Positions 1 through 10,446 are shown, counted from the stretch's first letter. The stretch: 64,000 bases of DNA from Pseudomonas sp. 7SR1 (GCF_900156465.1 NZ_LT707064.1:1772001-1836000); one strand, 5' to 3'. Made by a program: numbers and translations. Notes: a model not told the origin generated them from the letters alone.

Positions 1-659
1 CCAAACACGCCGAGGGATCTGTACTGGTCGAATTCGGTGATACCAAAGTCATCTGCACGGTGAGCGTCGAAAACGGCGTGCCACGGTTTCTCAAGGGCCA
101 GGGTCAAGGCTGGCTGACCGCCGAATACGGCATGCTGCCGCGTGCCACCGGCGAGCGGAACCAGCGCGAAGCCAGCCGTGGCAAGCAGGGTGGCCGGACC
201 TTGGAAATCCAGCGCCTGATCGGCCGTTCGCTGCGCGCCGCCCTGGACATGTCCAAGCTGGGCGATGTGACGCTGTATGTCGATTGCGATGTGATCCAGG
301 CCGACGGCGGGACCCGCACCGCGTCCATCACCGGTGCCATGGTCGCGCTGGTCGATGCCTTGAAAGTCATCAAGAAGCGTGGCGGTCTCAAGGGCGGCGA
401 TCCTCTCAAGCAGATGATCGGCGCGGTGTCCGTGGGCATGTACCAGGGTGAGCCGGTGCTGGACCTGGACTACCTGGAAGACTCCGCCGCCGAGACCGAC
501 CTGAACGTGGTCATGACCAGCACCGGTGGCTTCATCGAGGTGCAGGGCACCGCCGAAGGCGCGCCGTTCCAGCCTGAAGAATTGAACGCTATGCTGGAGC
601 TGGCGAAGAAAGGCATGAACGAGATCTTCGAACTGCAAAAGGCCGCACTGGCCGACTGA
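1..659 (+). CDS. rph: Ribonuclease PH, 5'-truncated by window edge
   Basis: RNase PH is a phosphorolytic 3'-5' exoribonuclease that trims tRNA 3' ends. The reading frame is open from base 3 with no start codon in the window, so the N-terminus lies upstream. Family hallmarks are visible: [14 protein letters not shown], then RSLRAALD, and a C-terminal DLDYLEDS segment that carries acidic active-site residues. About 218 residues are present, against a usual length near 240. A DUF4870 gene follows 30 bases downstream on the same strand. The product call is secure; only the true start is unknown. Confidence 0.96.
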   Translation, partial: KHAEGSVLVEFGDTKVICTVSVENGVPRFLKGQGQGWLTAEYGMLPRATGERNQREASRGKQGGRTLEIQRLIGRSLRAALDMSKLGDVTLYVDCDVIQADGGTRTASITGAMVALVDALKVIKKRGGLKGGDPLKQMIGAVSVGMYQGEPVLDLDYLEDSAAETDLNVVMTSTGGFIEVQGTAEGAPFQPEELNAMLELAKKGMNEIFELQKAALAD

Positions 660-689
660 TCGTGACACGATTCAGACAAGGAGAGCGAC

Positions 690-1058
690 ATGAGTGATGA
701 GCAAGTCCTGCTGCCTAAGCCAAGCCAGGAGGCACGTCAGTGGGCAATGTTTTGCCACCTGTCCGCCCTGCTGGGCATCGTGATTCCGTTCGGTACGCTG
801 ATCGGGCCCCTGGTGCTCTGGCAGGTCAAGCGCGAGTCTGACCCGTTCATCGATGCCCAGGGCAAGGAAGCACTGAACTTCCAGATCACCGTGGCGATCG
901 CTTCGATGATCAGTTTCCTGCTGATGCTCGTGGTGATCGGTTTCTTCCTGTTCGGACTGATCGCCATTGGTGCGCTGGTGTTGACCATCATTGCCGGGGT
1001 CAAGGCCAACGAGGGGCAGCCGTATCGGTATCCGTTCACTTGGCGGCTGATCAAATAA
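690..1058 (+). CDS. DUF4870 family small membrane protein
   Basis: This 122-residue protein has a soluble start containing an RQWAMFCHLSALLG segment, then hydrophobic stretches at roughly residues 24-45, 68-90 and 90-108. That is the layout of DUF4870 (Tic20-like) inner-membrane proteins. Its biochemical role is not known. It starts at ATG after an AGGAGAG ribosome site and probably shares a transcript with rph, 30 bases upstream. A bidirectional hairpin terminator lies 70 bases downstream, between it and the convergent crc gene. Confidence 0.85.
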   Translation: MSDEQVLLPKPSQEARQWAMFCHLSALLGIVIPFGTLIGPLVLWQVKRESDPFIDAQGKEALNFQITVAIASMISFLLMLVVIGFFLFGLIAIGALVLTIIAGVKANEGQPYRYPFTWRLIK

Positions 1059-1126
1059 TGATCAGCTAGTCATTGATAGGGGAGGCGAGCAGGTTCGCTT
1101 CCCTTATCGAAAAAATGGTCGCTCAC

Positions 1127-1157
1127 AAAAAAACCGACAGTTCTGTCGGTTTTTTTG
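1127..1157. terminator. Bidirectional rho-independent terminator (rph operon / crc)
   Basis: An A-run followed by the inverted repeat ACCGACAG/CTGTCGGT and a T-run sits between two convergent genes. The symmetry lets it end transcripts from both strands. Confidence 0.85.
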
Positions 1158-1174
1158 TGGCGGCCGGACGACAC

Positions 1175-1954
1175 TCAGATCGTCAGCGTCCAGTCGTAGT
1201 CCACGATCAACGGTGCGTGCTGCGAGAACCGTGGCTGGCGGGGCAGGCGTGCGCTGCGTACGAAACGGCGCAAGCCTGGCGTCAGCAGCTGATAGTCGAA
1301 ACGCCAGCCGAGGTTGAGCATCTCGGCCTGTTCGTTGTCTGGCCACCAGCTGTACAGGTCGCCTTCGCGGCTGACTTCACGCAGGGCATCGACATAACCC
1401 ATGTTGCCGATGATCTCGTCCATCCAGGCCCGTTCCGGCGCCAGGAAGCCAGGCGATTGCTGGCTGTCGCGCCAGTTCTTGATATCCAGCTTCTGTTGCG
1501 CCACGTACAGCGAGCCACAATAGATGTACTCGCGACGTTTGCGCCGCTGTTTATCCAGGTAACGGGCGAAGTCGTCCATCAACTTGAATTTCTGATTCAA
1601 ATCTTCATCGCCGTTCTGCCCCGACGGGAGCAGTAAGGTCGCGATGCTGACCTTGTCGAAATCGGCTTGCAGGTAGCGCCCGTAGCGGTCCGCCGTCTCG
1701 AAACCGAGACCGTTGATGACAGCCTTCGGTTGCAGCCGCGAGTACAAGGCCACGCCACCCTGGGCGGGGACTTCGGCATCGCAGGCATAAAGGAAGTAAC
1801 CATCCAGTTGGAAGGCTGCATCGTCCAGTTCAAAGGCGGAGGCGCGGGTGTCCTGCAGGCAGATGACGTCGGCATTCTGTGCTTGCAGCCAACTGAGCAA
1901 ACCTCGCTCCACTGCAGCCTGAATACCATTGACGTTCACACTGATGATCCGCAT
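1175..1954 (-). CDS. crc: Catabolite repression control protein Crc
   Basis: Crc acts with Hfq to block translation of catabolic mRNAs bearing A-rich motifs when preferred carbon sources are present. The protein has the exonuclease III/endonuclease-phosphatase fold (MRIISVNVNGIQAA at the start, VICLQDTRA, then LNLGWRFDYQL) but is known in Pseudomonas to lack nuclease activity. I chose the ATG at 1954, giving 259 residues, the family length; an upstream in-frame start would add only MGPF. It is convergent with the DUF4870 gene and divergent from pyrE, as is usual in Pseudomonas. Confidence 0.95.
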   Translation of the reverse strand: MRIISVNVNGIQAAVERGLLSWLQAQNADVICLQDTRASAFELDDAAFQLDGYFLYACDAEVPAQGGVALYSRLQPKAVINGLGFETADRYGRYLQADFDKVSIATLLLPSGQNGDEDLNQKFKLMDDFARYLDKQRRKRREYIYCGSLYVAQQKLDIKNWRDSQQSPGFLAPERAWMDEIIGNMGYVDALREVSREGDLYSWWPDNEQAEMLNLGWRFDYQLLTPGLRRFVRSARLPRQPRFSQHAPLIVDYDWTLTI

Positions 1955-2037
1955 AAATGGCCCCAAAAATCACGTGCGTGTATGATACACGCCGTCTACC
2001 TATTTAGCTAAATCCGCGGTATCTGAGGCTTTTTTTC

Positions 2038-2682
2038 ATGCAGGCGTATCAACGCGATTTCATTCGTTTTGCCATCGATCGCGGCGTTCTGCGCTTCGGT
2101 GAGTTCACCCTCAAGTCCGGGCGTACGAGCCCGTATTTCTTCAATGCCGGCCTGTTCAACAGCGGTTCGGCCCTGGCGCAGCTGGGCCGTTTCTACGCGG
2201 CGGCCATTGTCGAGAGTGGTATTTCGTTCGACGTCCTGTTCGGCCCCGCCTATAAAGGTATCCCGCTGGCCGCCAGCACCGCCGTCGCCCTGGCCGAACA
2301 CCACGGCCGCGACCTGCCCTGGTGCTTCAACCGCAAGGAAGCCAAGGCCCATGGCGAAGGAGGCAGCCTGGTGGGCGCGCCGCTGACCGGTGACGTACTG
2401 ATCATCGACGACGTGATCACCGCCGGCACCGCCATCCGCGAGGTGATGCAGATCATCGCTTCACAGGAAGGCGCCAAGGCCGCCGGTGTGCTGATCGCCC
2501 TGAACCGCCAGGAGCGCGGTAACGGCGAACTGTCGGCGATCCAGGAAGTGGAGCGTGATTTCGGCATCCCAGTGATCAGCATCGTGTCGCTGAACCAGGT
2601 CCTGGAGTTCCTGGCCGACGATCCGCAGCTCAAGCAGCATCTGCCGGCGGTGGAGGCCTACCGGGCGCAGTTCGGTGTTTAA
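2038..2682 (+). CDS. pyrE: Orotate phosphoribosyltransferase
   Basis: PyrE joins orotate to PRPP to form orotidine 5'-phosphate in pyrimidine synthesis. The 214-residue protein has the expected length. The PRPP-binding loop [13 protein letters not shown] is intact at about residues 121-133, and the flexible catalytic loop with [12 protein letters not shown] precedes it at about residue 100. It is divergent from crc. A REP pair and a strong terminator separate it from the convergent argB. Confidence 0.97.
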   Translation: MQAYQRDFIRFAIDRGVLRFGEFTLKSGRTSPYFFNAGLFNSGSALAQLGRFYAAAIVESGISFDVLFGPAYKGIPLAASTAVALAEHHGRDLPWCFNRKEAKAHGEGGSLVGAPLTGDVLIIDDVITAGTAIREVMQIIASQEGAKAAGVLIALNRQERGNGELSAIQEVERDFGIPVISIVSLNQVLEFLADDPQLKQHLPAVEAYRAQFGV

Positions 2683-2699
2683 AAGGCCTGTGCCAAGCC

Positions 2700-2792
2700 T
2701 TGTGGGAGCGTGCTTGCTCGCCATAGCGGCTTTTCATTCAGCATTGATATTGACTGACCCACTGCTATCGCGAGCAAGCTCGCTCCCGCAAT
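2700..2792. repeat. Paired REP element (REPIN-like)
   Basis: Two inverted copies of the dispersed unit are present: TGTGGGAGCGTGCTTGCTCG on the left and its complement CGAGCAAGCTCGCTCCCGCA on the right, about 40 bases apart. Related pairs occur at 12681, 26170, 30861, 43638 and 54333. Such elements are non-coding and form long hairpins. Confidence 0.85.
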
Positions 2793-2802
2793 AGTCAAAA
2801 AA

Positions 2803-2840
2803 AGACCCCGCTCAACCTGTTGAGCGGGGTCTTTTTTTTT
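2803..2840. terminator. Bidirectional terminator between pyrE and argB
   Basis: A perfect 12-base stem (GACCCCGCTCAA / TTGAGCGGGGTC) with a four-base loop is flanked by an A-run and a nine-base T-run. It can serve both convergent genes. Confidence 0.93.
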
Positions 2841-2851
2841 TCCGATATCGC

Positions 2852-3757
<906 letters not shown>

Positions 3758-3781
3758 TCAGGGCTCCGGAGCTTCAAAAAG

Positions 3782-5179
3782 TCAGAACGGTAGTTTGAGA
3801 TCGGGTGCAACACGTTTGAGTTGGGTGTGGAACACATCCTTGATGCGCTGCAGTTCGGCTTCGTTATCGGCCTCGAAACGCAATACCAGCACCGGTGTGG
3901 TGTTGGATGCGCGAACCAGGCCCCAGCCATGGGGATAGTCGACCCGTACACCGTCGATGGTGGTCAGCTCGGCCCCTTCGCCCCATTGAGCGTCGTGCAG
4001 TGCATCAATGATGCTGAATTTGCTCTCTTCGGTCACATGGATATTGATTTCCGGCGTAGAAATATCGTTCGGGAAGGTCGCGAACAGCTCTTCGGCGCTC
4101 GCAGGCTCCTTGCTGAGGATCTCCAGCAGGCGCGCGGCACTGTAGATACCGTCGTCAAAACCGAACCAGCGCTCCTTGAAGAAGATGTGGCCGCTCATCT
4201 CGCCAGCCAGCAGGGCGCCGCTCTGCTTCATTTTCTTCTTGATCAACGAATGACCGGTCTTCCACATCAGGGGGCGACCACCATATTCCTTGATCAGCGG
4301 CACCAGACGACGGGTGCATTTGACGTCAAAGATGATTTCCGCGTCGGGGTTGCGAGCCACCACATCCTTGGCGAACAGCATCAACAGACGGTCGGGGAAC
4401 ACCACGCTGCCGGTATTGGTCACTACGCCTACGCGGTCGCCGTCACCGTCGAAGGCCAGGCCCAGGTCGGCATTGGTTTCCTTGACCTTGGCGATCAGGT
4501 CTTCGAGGTTTTCCAGCTTGCCCGGGTCCGGATGGTGGTTGGGGAAGTTGCCATCCACGTCGCAGAACAGCGGGATGACCTCGCAGTTCAGGGCTTCGAT
4601 CAGTTGCGGGGCGATCACGCCGGCCGCGCCGTTGCCGCAATCGACCACCACTTTCAGGCGACGGGCGAGTTTCACGTCCTTGACGATTTCGTCGTTGTAG
4701 CGCTCGAGGATATCGACCTTGGTCACGCTGCCCTTGCCGCTGCTCAGGTCGTTGGTCTTGAGGCGGGTATGCAGGGCCTGGATCTGCTCGTTGGCAAGGG
4801 TGTCGCCAGCGATCACGATCTTGAAGCCGTTGTAGTTGGACGGGTTGTGGCTGCCGGTGAGCATCACGCCCGATTTACCTGCCAGCACATTGGCGGCGTA
4901 GTACAGCGCAGGGGTCGGGACCAGGCCCACGTCGCTGACGTGGCAGCCGCTGTCGGCAATGCCCTTGATCAGTTGTTCGACCAGTTCGGGGCCGGACAGG
5001 CGGCCATCGCGACCGACGCATACGTTGGGTTCGCCTTGGGCCAGGCTCTGGGAACCGATGGCACGACCGATCCAGTAGGCGGTTTCGGCGGTCAGCGTCT
5101 CCGGCACCACGCCACGGATGTCGTAGGCGCGGAAGATGCTGTCAGGGAAGATCGGGGCGATTGCGGCTGGGGTGTTCAT
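3782..5179 (-). CDS. algC: Phosphomannomutase/phosphoglucomutase AlgC
   Basis: AlgC interconverts hexose 6- and 1-phosphates and supplies GDP-mannose, UDP-glucose and dTDP-rhamnose precursors for alginate, LPS and other polysaccharides. The catalytic phosphoserine loop TGSHNPSNYNG is near residue 108, the magnesium loop DGDGDRVG near 243, the sugar loop GEMSGHIF near 325 and the phosphate loop RASNTTP near 421. The 465 residues match the short single-function form. It sits directly upstream of argB. Confidence 0.97.
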   Translation of the reverse strand: MNTPAAIAPIFPDSIFRAYDIRGVVPETLTAETAYWIGRAIGSQSLAQGEPNVCVGRDGRLSGPELVEQLIKGIADSGCHVSDVGLVPTPALYYAANVLAGKSGVMLTGSHNPSNYNGFKIVIAGDTLANEQIQALHTRLKTNDLSSGKGSVTKVDILERYNDEIVKDVKLARRLKVVVDCGNGAAGVIAPQLIEALNCEVIPLFCDVDGNFPNHHPDPGKLENLEDLIAKVKETNADLGLAFDGDGDRVGVVTNTGSVVFPDRLLMLFAKDVVARNPDAEIIFDVKCTRRLVPLIKEYGGRPLMWKTGHSLIKKKMKQSGALLAGEMSGHIFFKERWFGFDDGIYSAARLLEILSKEPASAEELFATFPNDISTPEINIHVTEESKFSIIDALHDAQWGEGAELTTIDGVRVDYPHGWGLVRASNTTPVLVLRFEADNEAELQRIKDVFHTQLKRVAPDLKLPF

Positions 5180-5401
5180 GGACGGGGCGCTCTATCAGAA
5201 GGTGACTGGACAGGCCGACGGACAGCGTCGGCAGGCTCAAGCTGAAGGGTATGACGGCGTTTTTGACAGAGAGTTCGTGGTGGGAAAGTGCCATGAGACA
5301 GCGTTACCCCGGCCTCGCACGCCTAATACATTGATTCCGGATGGGAAACCTAGCAGAAAGCCATTGCGCATTTTTTGCCCTGAAACAGAAGCTTAATAAA
5401 C

Positions 5402-5424
5402 CGGCCGGGCAGGACGCCCGGCCG
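5402..5424 (-). terminator. Possible terminator after dut
   Basis: A GC-rich nine-base inverted repeat (CGGCCGGGC / GCCCGGCCG) lies just beyond the dut stop codon. On the minus strand it is followed by an AT-rich stretch rather than a clean T-run, so termination is likely but weaker than at other sites here. Confidence 0.55.
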
Positions 5425-5434
5425 ATCTCACCGG

Positions 5435-5890
5435 TCAGTGGCTGCCCGAGTGCCCGAAACCGCCTGCGCCGCGCTGACTCTCGTCGAATTCCTCGACCAG
5501 TTCGAAGTGGGCCTGGACCACCGGTACGAGCACCAGTTGGGCGATGCGTTCGCCCACCGCGATGTTGAATGTCGTATGGCCACGGTTCCAGCACGAAACC
5601 ATCAGCTCACCCTGGTAGTCGGAATCGATCAGGCCCACCAGGTTGCCCAGCACGATACCGTGCTTATGACCCAGGCCCGAACGCGGCAGGATCAGAGCGG
5701 CCAGGCCCGGATCGCCGATGTACACCGACAGACCGGTGGGAATCAGCAGGGTCTGGCCTGGTTCCAGGATGGTGTCCTGCTTGAGCATGGCCCGCAAGTC
5801 GAGACCGGCGGAGCCCGGTGTGGCGTACTGCGGCAGCGGGAATTCGCTGCCGATGCGGGGGTCGAGGATCTTGGCTTGTAGAGCGTGCAT
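5435..5890 (-). CDS. dut: Deoxyuridine triphosphatase (dUTPase)
   Basis: Dut hydrolyses dUTP to dUMP, keeping uracil out of DNA and feeding thymidylate synthesis. All five trimeric dUTPase motifs are present in 151 residues: [22 protein letters not shown], the [11 protein letters not shown] segment, [11 protein letters not shown] and the flexible C-terminal [10 protein letters not shown]. It follows coaBC by six bases, so translation of the two is almost certainly coupled. Confidence 0.97.
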   Translation of the reverse strand: MHALQAKILDPRIGSEFPLPQYATPGSAGLDLRAMLKQDTILEPGQTLLIPTGLSVYIGDPGLAALILPRSGLGHKHGIVLGNLVGLIDSDYQGELMVSCWNRGHTTFNIAVGERIAQLVLVPVVQAHFELVEEFDESQRGAGGFGHSGSH

Positions 5891-5896
5891 GGAAAA

Positions 5897-7105
5897 TTAA
5901 ACCTGGTTCAGCCGTTCGGCGATAAAAGTGATCAGTTGGCGGGCGATCTTGCCCTTGCTGGTCTGGGCGAAAAGGGTGGCGTGCAACTGGCGGTCGATCA
6001 CGCTGCAGGCGTTTTCTTCGCTGTTGAAGCCGATGCTCGGGTTGGCGACGTCGTTGGCGACGATCAAGTCCAGATTCTTGTCCTTGAGCTTGCGCGCGGC
6101 GTAATCGAGCAGGTTTTCGGTTTCGGCGGCGAAGCCGACGCTGAAAGGGCGGTCGGGACGGGTGGCGATGGTGGCAAGAATATCCGGGTTGCGGACCATT
6201 TGTAATAACAGGCCGTCGCCGCTTGTAGGGTCTTTCTTCAATTTTTGTGGGGCGACGACCTCGGGACGGTAGTCCGCAACCGCCGCCGAGGCGATGAACA
6301 GGTCGCAAGGGATGGCCGCTTCGCAGGCCGCCAGCATGTCCCGGGCGCTGACCACGTCGATGCGGGTCACCCGGTCCGGCGTCGGCAGGTGCACCGGGCC
6401 GGTGATCAGGGTGACCCGGGCGCCGGCTTCCACGGCGGCTTCGGCCAGGGCGAAGCCCATTTTCCCGGAGCTGTGGTTGGTGATGTAGCGCACCGGGTCG
6501 ATGTTTTCCTGGGTGGGGCCGGCGGTGATCAGCACGTGTTTGCCGGTCAGCGCCTGGCGCTTGAAGCAATCGGCGGCGCATTGGGCCAGGTCGGTTGCTT
6601 CGAGCATGCGACCCATGCCGACATCCCCACAGGCCTGGCTGCCGGAGGCCGGGCCGAAGACTTTCAGGTCGCGGCTTTCGAGCAGTTGCAGGTTGGCCTG
6701 GGTGGCCGGGTCGCGCCACATGGCCTGGTTCATCGCCGGCGCGAACGCGACCACCGCGTCGGTGGCGAGCACCAGGGTGGTCAACAGGTCGTCGGCGATG
6801 CCTTGGGCCAGGCGGGCGATCAGGTCGGCGGTGGCCGGTGCGATCAGCACCAGGTCGGCCCACTTGGCCAGCTCGATATGCCCCATGGCGGCTTCGGCCG
6901 CCGGGTCGAGCAGATCCAGGTGGACCGGGTGCCCGGACAGGGCCTGCATGGTCAGCGGAGTGATGAACTCACTGCCGCCGCGGGTCATGACGACCCGTAC
7001 TTCCGCGCCCTGGTCGATGAGTCGGCGAACCAGCTCGGCGCTCTTGTAGGCGGCAATGCCGCCGCCGACGCCCAGAACGATGCGTTTCCGATACAGCCGC
7101 TGCAT
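5897..7105 (-). CDS. coaBC: Bifunctional phosphopantothenoylcysteine decarboxylase/synthetase
   Basis: CoaBC joins cysteine to 4'-phosphopantothenate (CoaB, C-terminal half) and decarboxylates the product (CoaC, N-terminal half, FMN-dependent) in coenzyme A synthesis. Visible features are GGGIAAYKS near residue 13, PAMNQAMW near 124, and [12 protein letters not shown] near 156 with the catalytic Cys. The CoaB domain begins at [17 protein letters not shown] near 193, with KLKKDP near 289. The 402-residue length is standard. It is divergent from radC and forms an operon with dut. Confidence 0.96.
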   Translation of the reverse strand: MQRLYRKRIVLGVGGGIAAYKSAELVRRLIDQGAEVRVVMTRGGSEFITPLTMQALSGHPVHLDLLDPAAEAAMGHIELAKWADLVLIAPATADLIARLAQGIADDLLTTLVLATDAVVAFAPAMNQAMWRDPATQANLQLLESRDLKVFGPASGSQACGDVGMGRMLEATDLAQCAADCFKRQALTGKHVLITAGPTQENIDPVRYITNHSSGKMGFALAEAAVEAGARVTLITGPVHLPTPDRVTRIDVVSARDMLAACEAAIPCDLFIASAAVADYRPEVVAPQKLKKDPTSGDGLLLQMVRNPDILATIATRPDRPFSVGFAAETENLLDYAARKLKDKNLDLIVANDVANPSIGFNSEENACSVIDRQLHATLFAQTSKGKIARQLITFIAERLNQV

Positions 7106-7252
7106 AGGCCTGCCTTTCGATTTCAGTGGTCAGTGCAAGGCGAACCTCTTGGCAACCGCTTGCCAGGGTGCAAATCGCCTGCAAAAAAGATGGGCTACGA
7201 TATCACAGCGTCCGCTATGGAACAGCGGCGCACCACTGACCAGGGAGGTCCT

Positions 7253-7927
7253 ATGAGTATTCGTGATTGGCCGGCGGCCGAGCGGCCCCGGGAAAAGTTG
7301 TTGGAGTTGGGCCCGGCGAGTCTTTCCGACGCCGAGTTGCTGGCGATTTTCCTGCGAACCGGTGTTTCGGGCAAAAGCGCGGTGGACCTCGCTCGACACC
7401 TGCTGCGGCAATTCGGTTGCCTGCGCGTGCTGCTGGAGGCCGACCTGCGAACGTTCAGCGCGCAGTTGGGCCTGGGGCCGGCGAAATTCGCGCAATTGCA
7501 GGCGATCCTGGAGATGGGACGCCGGCACCTGGCCCAGGATCTGCGCCGCGCGTCGGTGCTGGAGAGCCCGTTGGCCGTGCGTGATTACCTCAAGGCCATG
7601 CTGCGCCATGAACCCCATGAAGTGTTCGGTTGCCTGTTCCTGGATTCGCGACACCGGGTGCTGGCCTACGAAGCGCTGTTTCGCGGTTCAATCGACAGCG
7701 CCAGCGTCTATCCGCGGCAAGTGGTCAAGCGCGCCCTGGCCCACAATGCCGCCGCGCTGATCCTGTGTCACAACCATCCTTCGGGCAACACCGAGCCGAG
7801 CCAGGCCGACCGGGTCCTCACCGAGCGCCTCCAGGAGGCGCTGGAACTGATCGATGTGCGGGTGCTCGATCATTTCATCGTGGGCGACGGGGAGCCGCTG
7901 TCCATGGCGGAGTCTGGGTGGATGTGA
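7253..7927 (+). CDS. radC: RadC family JAB-domain protein
   Basis: The protein has an N-terminal helix-hairpin-helix region (residues 1-90) and a C-terminal JAB/MPN metalloprotease-like domain carrying the zinc motif [15 protein letters not shown]. RadC was once linked to DNA repair, but its actual role is unsettled. I chose the ATG at 7253 behind AGGGAGG, giving 224 residues, the family size; the frame is open far upstream only because it overlaps the antisense of coaBC. Confidence 0.93.
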   Translation: MSIRDWPAAERPREKLLELGPASLSDAELLAIFLRTGVSGKSAVDLARHLLRQFGCLRVLLEADLRTFSAQLGLGPAKFAQLQAILEMGRRHLAQDLRRASVLESPLAVRDYLKAMLRHEPHEVFGCLFLDSRHRVLAYEALFRGSIDSASVYPRQVVKRALAHNAAALILCHNHPSGNTEPSQADRVLTERLQEALELIDVRVLDHFIVGDGEPLSMAESGWM

Positions 7928-7939
7928 GGCGGTGGCAAG

Positions 7940-8010
7940 CTGTCAGCTTCAAGCCGCAAGTCCAGGGCAGGGTGTGATCTGAGCTTGCGGCTTGCGGCTT
8001 ACGGCTTGAG
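7940..8010. repeat. Inverted repeat overlapping the end of the DppA-like gene
   Basis: An 11-base perfect inverted repeat (CAAGCCGCAAG at 7950 / CTTGCGGCTTG at 7984) is followed by further direct copies of the GCTTGCGG/GCTTACGG unit. These run into the last codons of the leftward gene. It may act as that gene's terminator, although no T-run follows. Confidence 0.6.
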
Positions 8011-9588
8011 ATTGACCTTCGAGTAATCCTGTCGACCAAACGGGCTGACCGCGTAACCCTGGACTTCCTTGCGAGCCAGCGCGAAGGCGGTGGGGTGCGC
8101 CAGGGGCAGCCATAGGGCCTGTTGCTGGATCTGTGCCTGGGCCTGCTCATAGAGCTTGGTGCGCACGCCCTGTTCGCTGGTGGTCTTGCCGGCTGCGATC
8201 AGCTTGTCCAGGTCGGCATTGCAATAGCGAGCGAAGTTGGTGCCGGACTTGACCGCCGCGCAGGAAAACTGCGGCGTGAGGAAGTTGTCCGGGTCGCCAT
8301 TGTCGCCGGCCCAGCCCATGAACAGCAGGTCGTGCTCGCCGGCCTTGGCGCGGCGGATCAACTCGCCCCATTCGATCACGCGGATCTCGGCCTGGATGCC
8401 GATTTCCGCCAGGTCCGATTGCAGCAGTTGTGCGCCGAGGCTGGGGTTGGGGTTCAGCAGGCTGCCGGAAGGTCGGGTCCAGATCGTCGTCTTGAAACCG
8501 TCCTTCAGGCCCGCCTTGGCCAGCAGGTCGCGGGCCTTGGCCGGGTCATGGGCGTAGCCGGGCAGGTTCTTGGCGTAGCTCCAGGTGTTTGGCGGGTAAG
8601 GGCCGTTGGCCGCCTGGGCGGTGCCTTCGAAGACGGTCTTGAGGTAGCTGCCCTTGTCGAAGGCGAGATTGATGGCCTGCCGGACCTCGGGTTTGTCCAG
8701 CGGTGGGTGCTGGCTGTTGATCGCTACGAAAGCGGTCATGAAGGCGTCGGTCTGTTCCACTTTCAACGTCGGCTCCTGTCGGGCGGCCTGTACGTCGAGC
8801 GGCTTGGGCGAGAGGGCGATCTGGCATTCGTTGCGTCGCAGTTTCTGCAGGCGCACGTTCGCATCTGGCGTGATGGCGAAGACCAGCGGGTCTAACTGGG
8901 GCTTGCCGCCGAAATAGTCGCTGTTGGCCTTGTAGCGGATCGAAGCATCCTTCTGGAACCGGTTGAAAATGAACGGGCCGGTGCCGATGGGCTGGCCGTT
9001 GAGTTTTTCCGGCGTGCCGGCCTTCATCAACTGGTCGGCATATTCAGCCGAATAGATCGAGGCGAACCCCATGCTCAAGGTGGCCAGGAAGGTCGAGTCC
9101 GCGTGGTCAAGGGTGAAGCGCACGGTCAGCGGGTCGAGGGCGTCGATCTTCTTGATCAGCGCCGGCAGTTGCATGGATTGGGCGTGGGGGAAACCGCTCT
9201 GGGCGACTTTATGCCAGGGGTTGGCCGGATCCAGCATGCGCTCGAAACTGAACTTCACGTCCTCGGCGGTCAGCTCGCGGTGCGGAGTGAAATATTCGGT
9301 GCGATGGAATTTGACCTTGGGCCGCAGCTTGAACACATAGGTCAGGCCGTCGGGCGAGATATCCCACTGTTCGGCCAGGCTGGGGACCACCTTGCCGCTG
9401 GCGGTGTCGAAATCCACCAGTCGGTTCATCAGGACGTCGGCCGAGGCGTTGGTGGTCGTCAGGGAGTTGTATTGGACGACGTCGAACCCTTCCGGGCTGG
9501 CTTCGGTGCAGACGCTCAGGGCAGCGGCCTGGGCCAGGGGGCTGGCCAGCAGGGGGACGAGCAACAGTGATAGGGCAGCGAGGCGCAT
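7999..9588 (-). CDS. ABC transporter substrate-binding protein, dipeptide (DppA/SBP_bac_5) type
   Basis: This is a periplasmic peptide-binding protein of 529 residues. A clear signal peptide occupies residues 1-21 (MRLAALSLLLVPLLASPLAQA), cut before ALSVCTEASPEGFD. The family 5 signature region PSLAEQWDISPDGLTYVFKLR follows near residue 68. No permease or ATPase gene is adjacent, so it would have to deliver ligand to a transporter encoded elsewhere. By position it may match one of the DppA paralogues of P. aeruginosa (inference). Confidence 0.9.
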   Translation of the reverse strand: MRLAALSLLLVPLLASPLAQAAALSVCTEASPEGFDVVQYNSLTTTNASADVLMNRLVDFDTASGKVVPSLAEQWDISPDGLTYVFKLRPKVKFHRTEYFTPHRELTAEDVKFSFERMLDPANPWHKVAQSGFPHAQSMQLPALIKKIDALDPLTVRFTLDHADSTFLATLSMGFASIYSAEYADQLMKAGTPEKLNGQPIGTGPFIFNRFQKDASIRYKANSDYFGGKPQLDPLVFAITPDANVRLQKLRRNECQIALSPKPLDVQAARQEPTLKVEQTDAFMTAFVAINSQHPPLDKPEVRQAINLAFDKGSYLKTVFEGTAQAANGPYPPNTWSYAKNLPGYAHDPAKARDLLAKAGLKDGFKTTIWTRPSGSLLNPNPSLGAQLLQSDLAEIGIQAEIRVIEWGELIRRAKAGEHDLLFMGWAGDNGDPDNFLTPQFSCAAVKSGTNFARYCNADLDKLIAAGKTTSEQGVRTKLYEQAQAQIQQQALWLPLAHPTAFALARKEVQGYAVSPFGRQDYSKVNLKP

Positions 9589-9849
9589 GAGCAGGTTCCT
9601 TGTGCAGGTCGGAGGCCCATCTGCGAGTGCAGTCTGGAAAAGGCCTACCCTAGTGGGCTCGTTGGCAAATGACTATCCCCTTTTTGCTTTTTCCGGCAGG
9701 CTTTGCAGGTCAATTGATGAGGCGAAACCCACTGGCGGTTGAAAAAACCTCAATCCAGCGACGAGCGGTCATGGGTCTCGCCAGCCTTTGCCCCAGTGAT
9801 CCGGGGCTGCAGGCCTATGCATTCTCATGAAGACAAATCACACGGGCTG
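9589..9849. other. Non-coding stretch upstream of rpmB promoter
   Basis: I see no convincing gene here. It holds the upstream region of the leftward DppA-like gene, including a GAACCTGCTC leader just before its ATG, and then AT-variable sequence up to the rpmB promoter. Confidence 0.5.
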
Positions 9850-9878
9850 TTGTTGCACCGAGGTCTTTCTGGTATAAA
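9850..9878 (+). promoter_or_regulatory. Putative sigma-70 promoter for rpmB-rpmG
   Basis: A TTGTTG -35 box at 9850-9855 and a TATAAA -10 box at 9873-9878 are separated by 17 bases. Transcription would begin near 9885, leaving a leader of about 140 bases before rpmB. Confidence 0.65.
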
Positions 9879-9982
9879 GCAGCGCTCTTTTCTAGGGGCC
9901 CGGTTCCTTCACTGTAGGTGTAGCCGGTAAGACCCTTAAAGAAACGCGGCGCCTGGCGCCAAATGACTGAGAGATTAAGCGG

Positions 9983-10001
9983 CCAACCCATGCCGGGTTG
10001 G
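9983..10001 (+). promoter_or_regulatory. Hairpin in the rpmB leader
   Basis: A seven-base stem CCAACCC/GGGTTGG with a five-base loop lies 26 bases before the rpmB start. There is only a short T tract after it, so an attenuator or ribosomal-protein feedback site are both possible. Function is inferred only. Confidence 0.4.
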
Positions 10002-10026
10002 GCATGTGGTTTTAGAGGGCTGAGGC

Positions 10027-10260
10027 ATGTCTAGAGTCTGTCAAGTTACCGGTAAGGGTCCGGTGACTGGGAATAACATTTCCCACGCAAACAACAAAAC
10101 CCGTCGTCGTTTCCTGCCGAACCTGCAGCATCACCGCTTCTGGGTTGAGTCCGAGAAACGTTTTGTACGTCTGCGCGTATCTGCCAAGGGCATGCGTATC
10201 ATCGACAAGCGCGGCATTGATGTCGTGCTGGCCGAACTTCGCCGCGATGGCAAGGTTTAA
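10027..10260 (+). CDS. rpmB: 50S ribosomal protein L28
   Basis: L28 is a small basic protein of the large ribosomal subunit. The 77-residue sequence has the family start [20 protein letters not shown] followed by [13 protein letters not shown]. It lacks the zinc-binding CxxC pairs seen in some bacterial paralogues, as only one Cys is visible, so this is the zinc-independent form. rpmG follows after 11 bases, and a strong terminator closes the pair. Confidence 0.97.
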   Translation: MSRVCQVTGKGPVTGNNISHANNKTRRRFLPNLQHHRFWVESEKRFVRLRVSAKGMRIIDKRGIDVVLAELRRDGKV

Positions 10261-10271
10261 GGGAGCTAATC

Positions 10272-10427
10272 ATGCGTGAATTGATTCGTTTGATCTCGAG
10301 CGCCGGTACTGGTCACTTCTACACTACCGACAAGAACAAGCGTACTACCCCGGACAAAATCGAGATCAAGAAATATGATCCAGTTGTTCGCAAGCACGTG
10401 ATCTACAAGGAAGGCAAAATCAAGTAA
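10272..10427 (+). CDS. rpmG: 50S ribosomal protein L33
   Basis: L33 is a 51-residue large-subunit protein. Translation gives [20 protein letters not shown], then [25 protein letters not shown] in pieces and a KEGKIK end. No CxxC zinc ribbons are present, so this is the C-minus form. A GGGAG ribosome site precedes the ATG. It is co-transcribed with rpmB. Confidence 0.97.
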   Translation: MRELIRLISSAGTGHFYTTDKNKRTTPDKIEIKKYDPVVRKHVIYKEGKIK

Positions 10428-10446
10428 TTGATTTTTCCTTCTTACG

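Noticed and set aside
6245..7252. A long N-terminal extension of RadC
   Set aside because: It overlaps coaBC antisense. The ATG at 7253 has a strong ribosome site and gives the normal family length.
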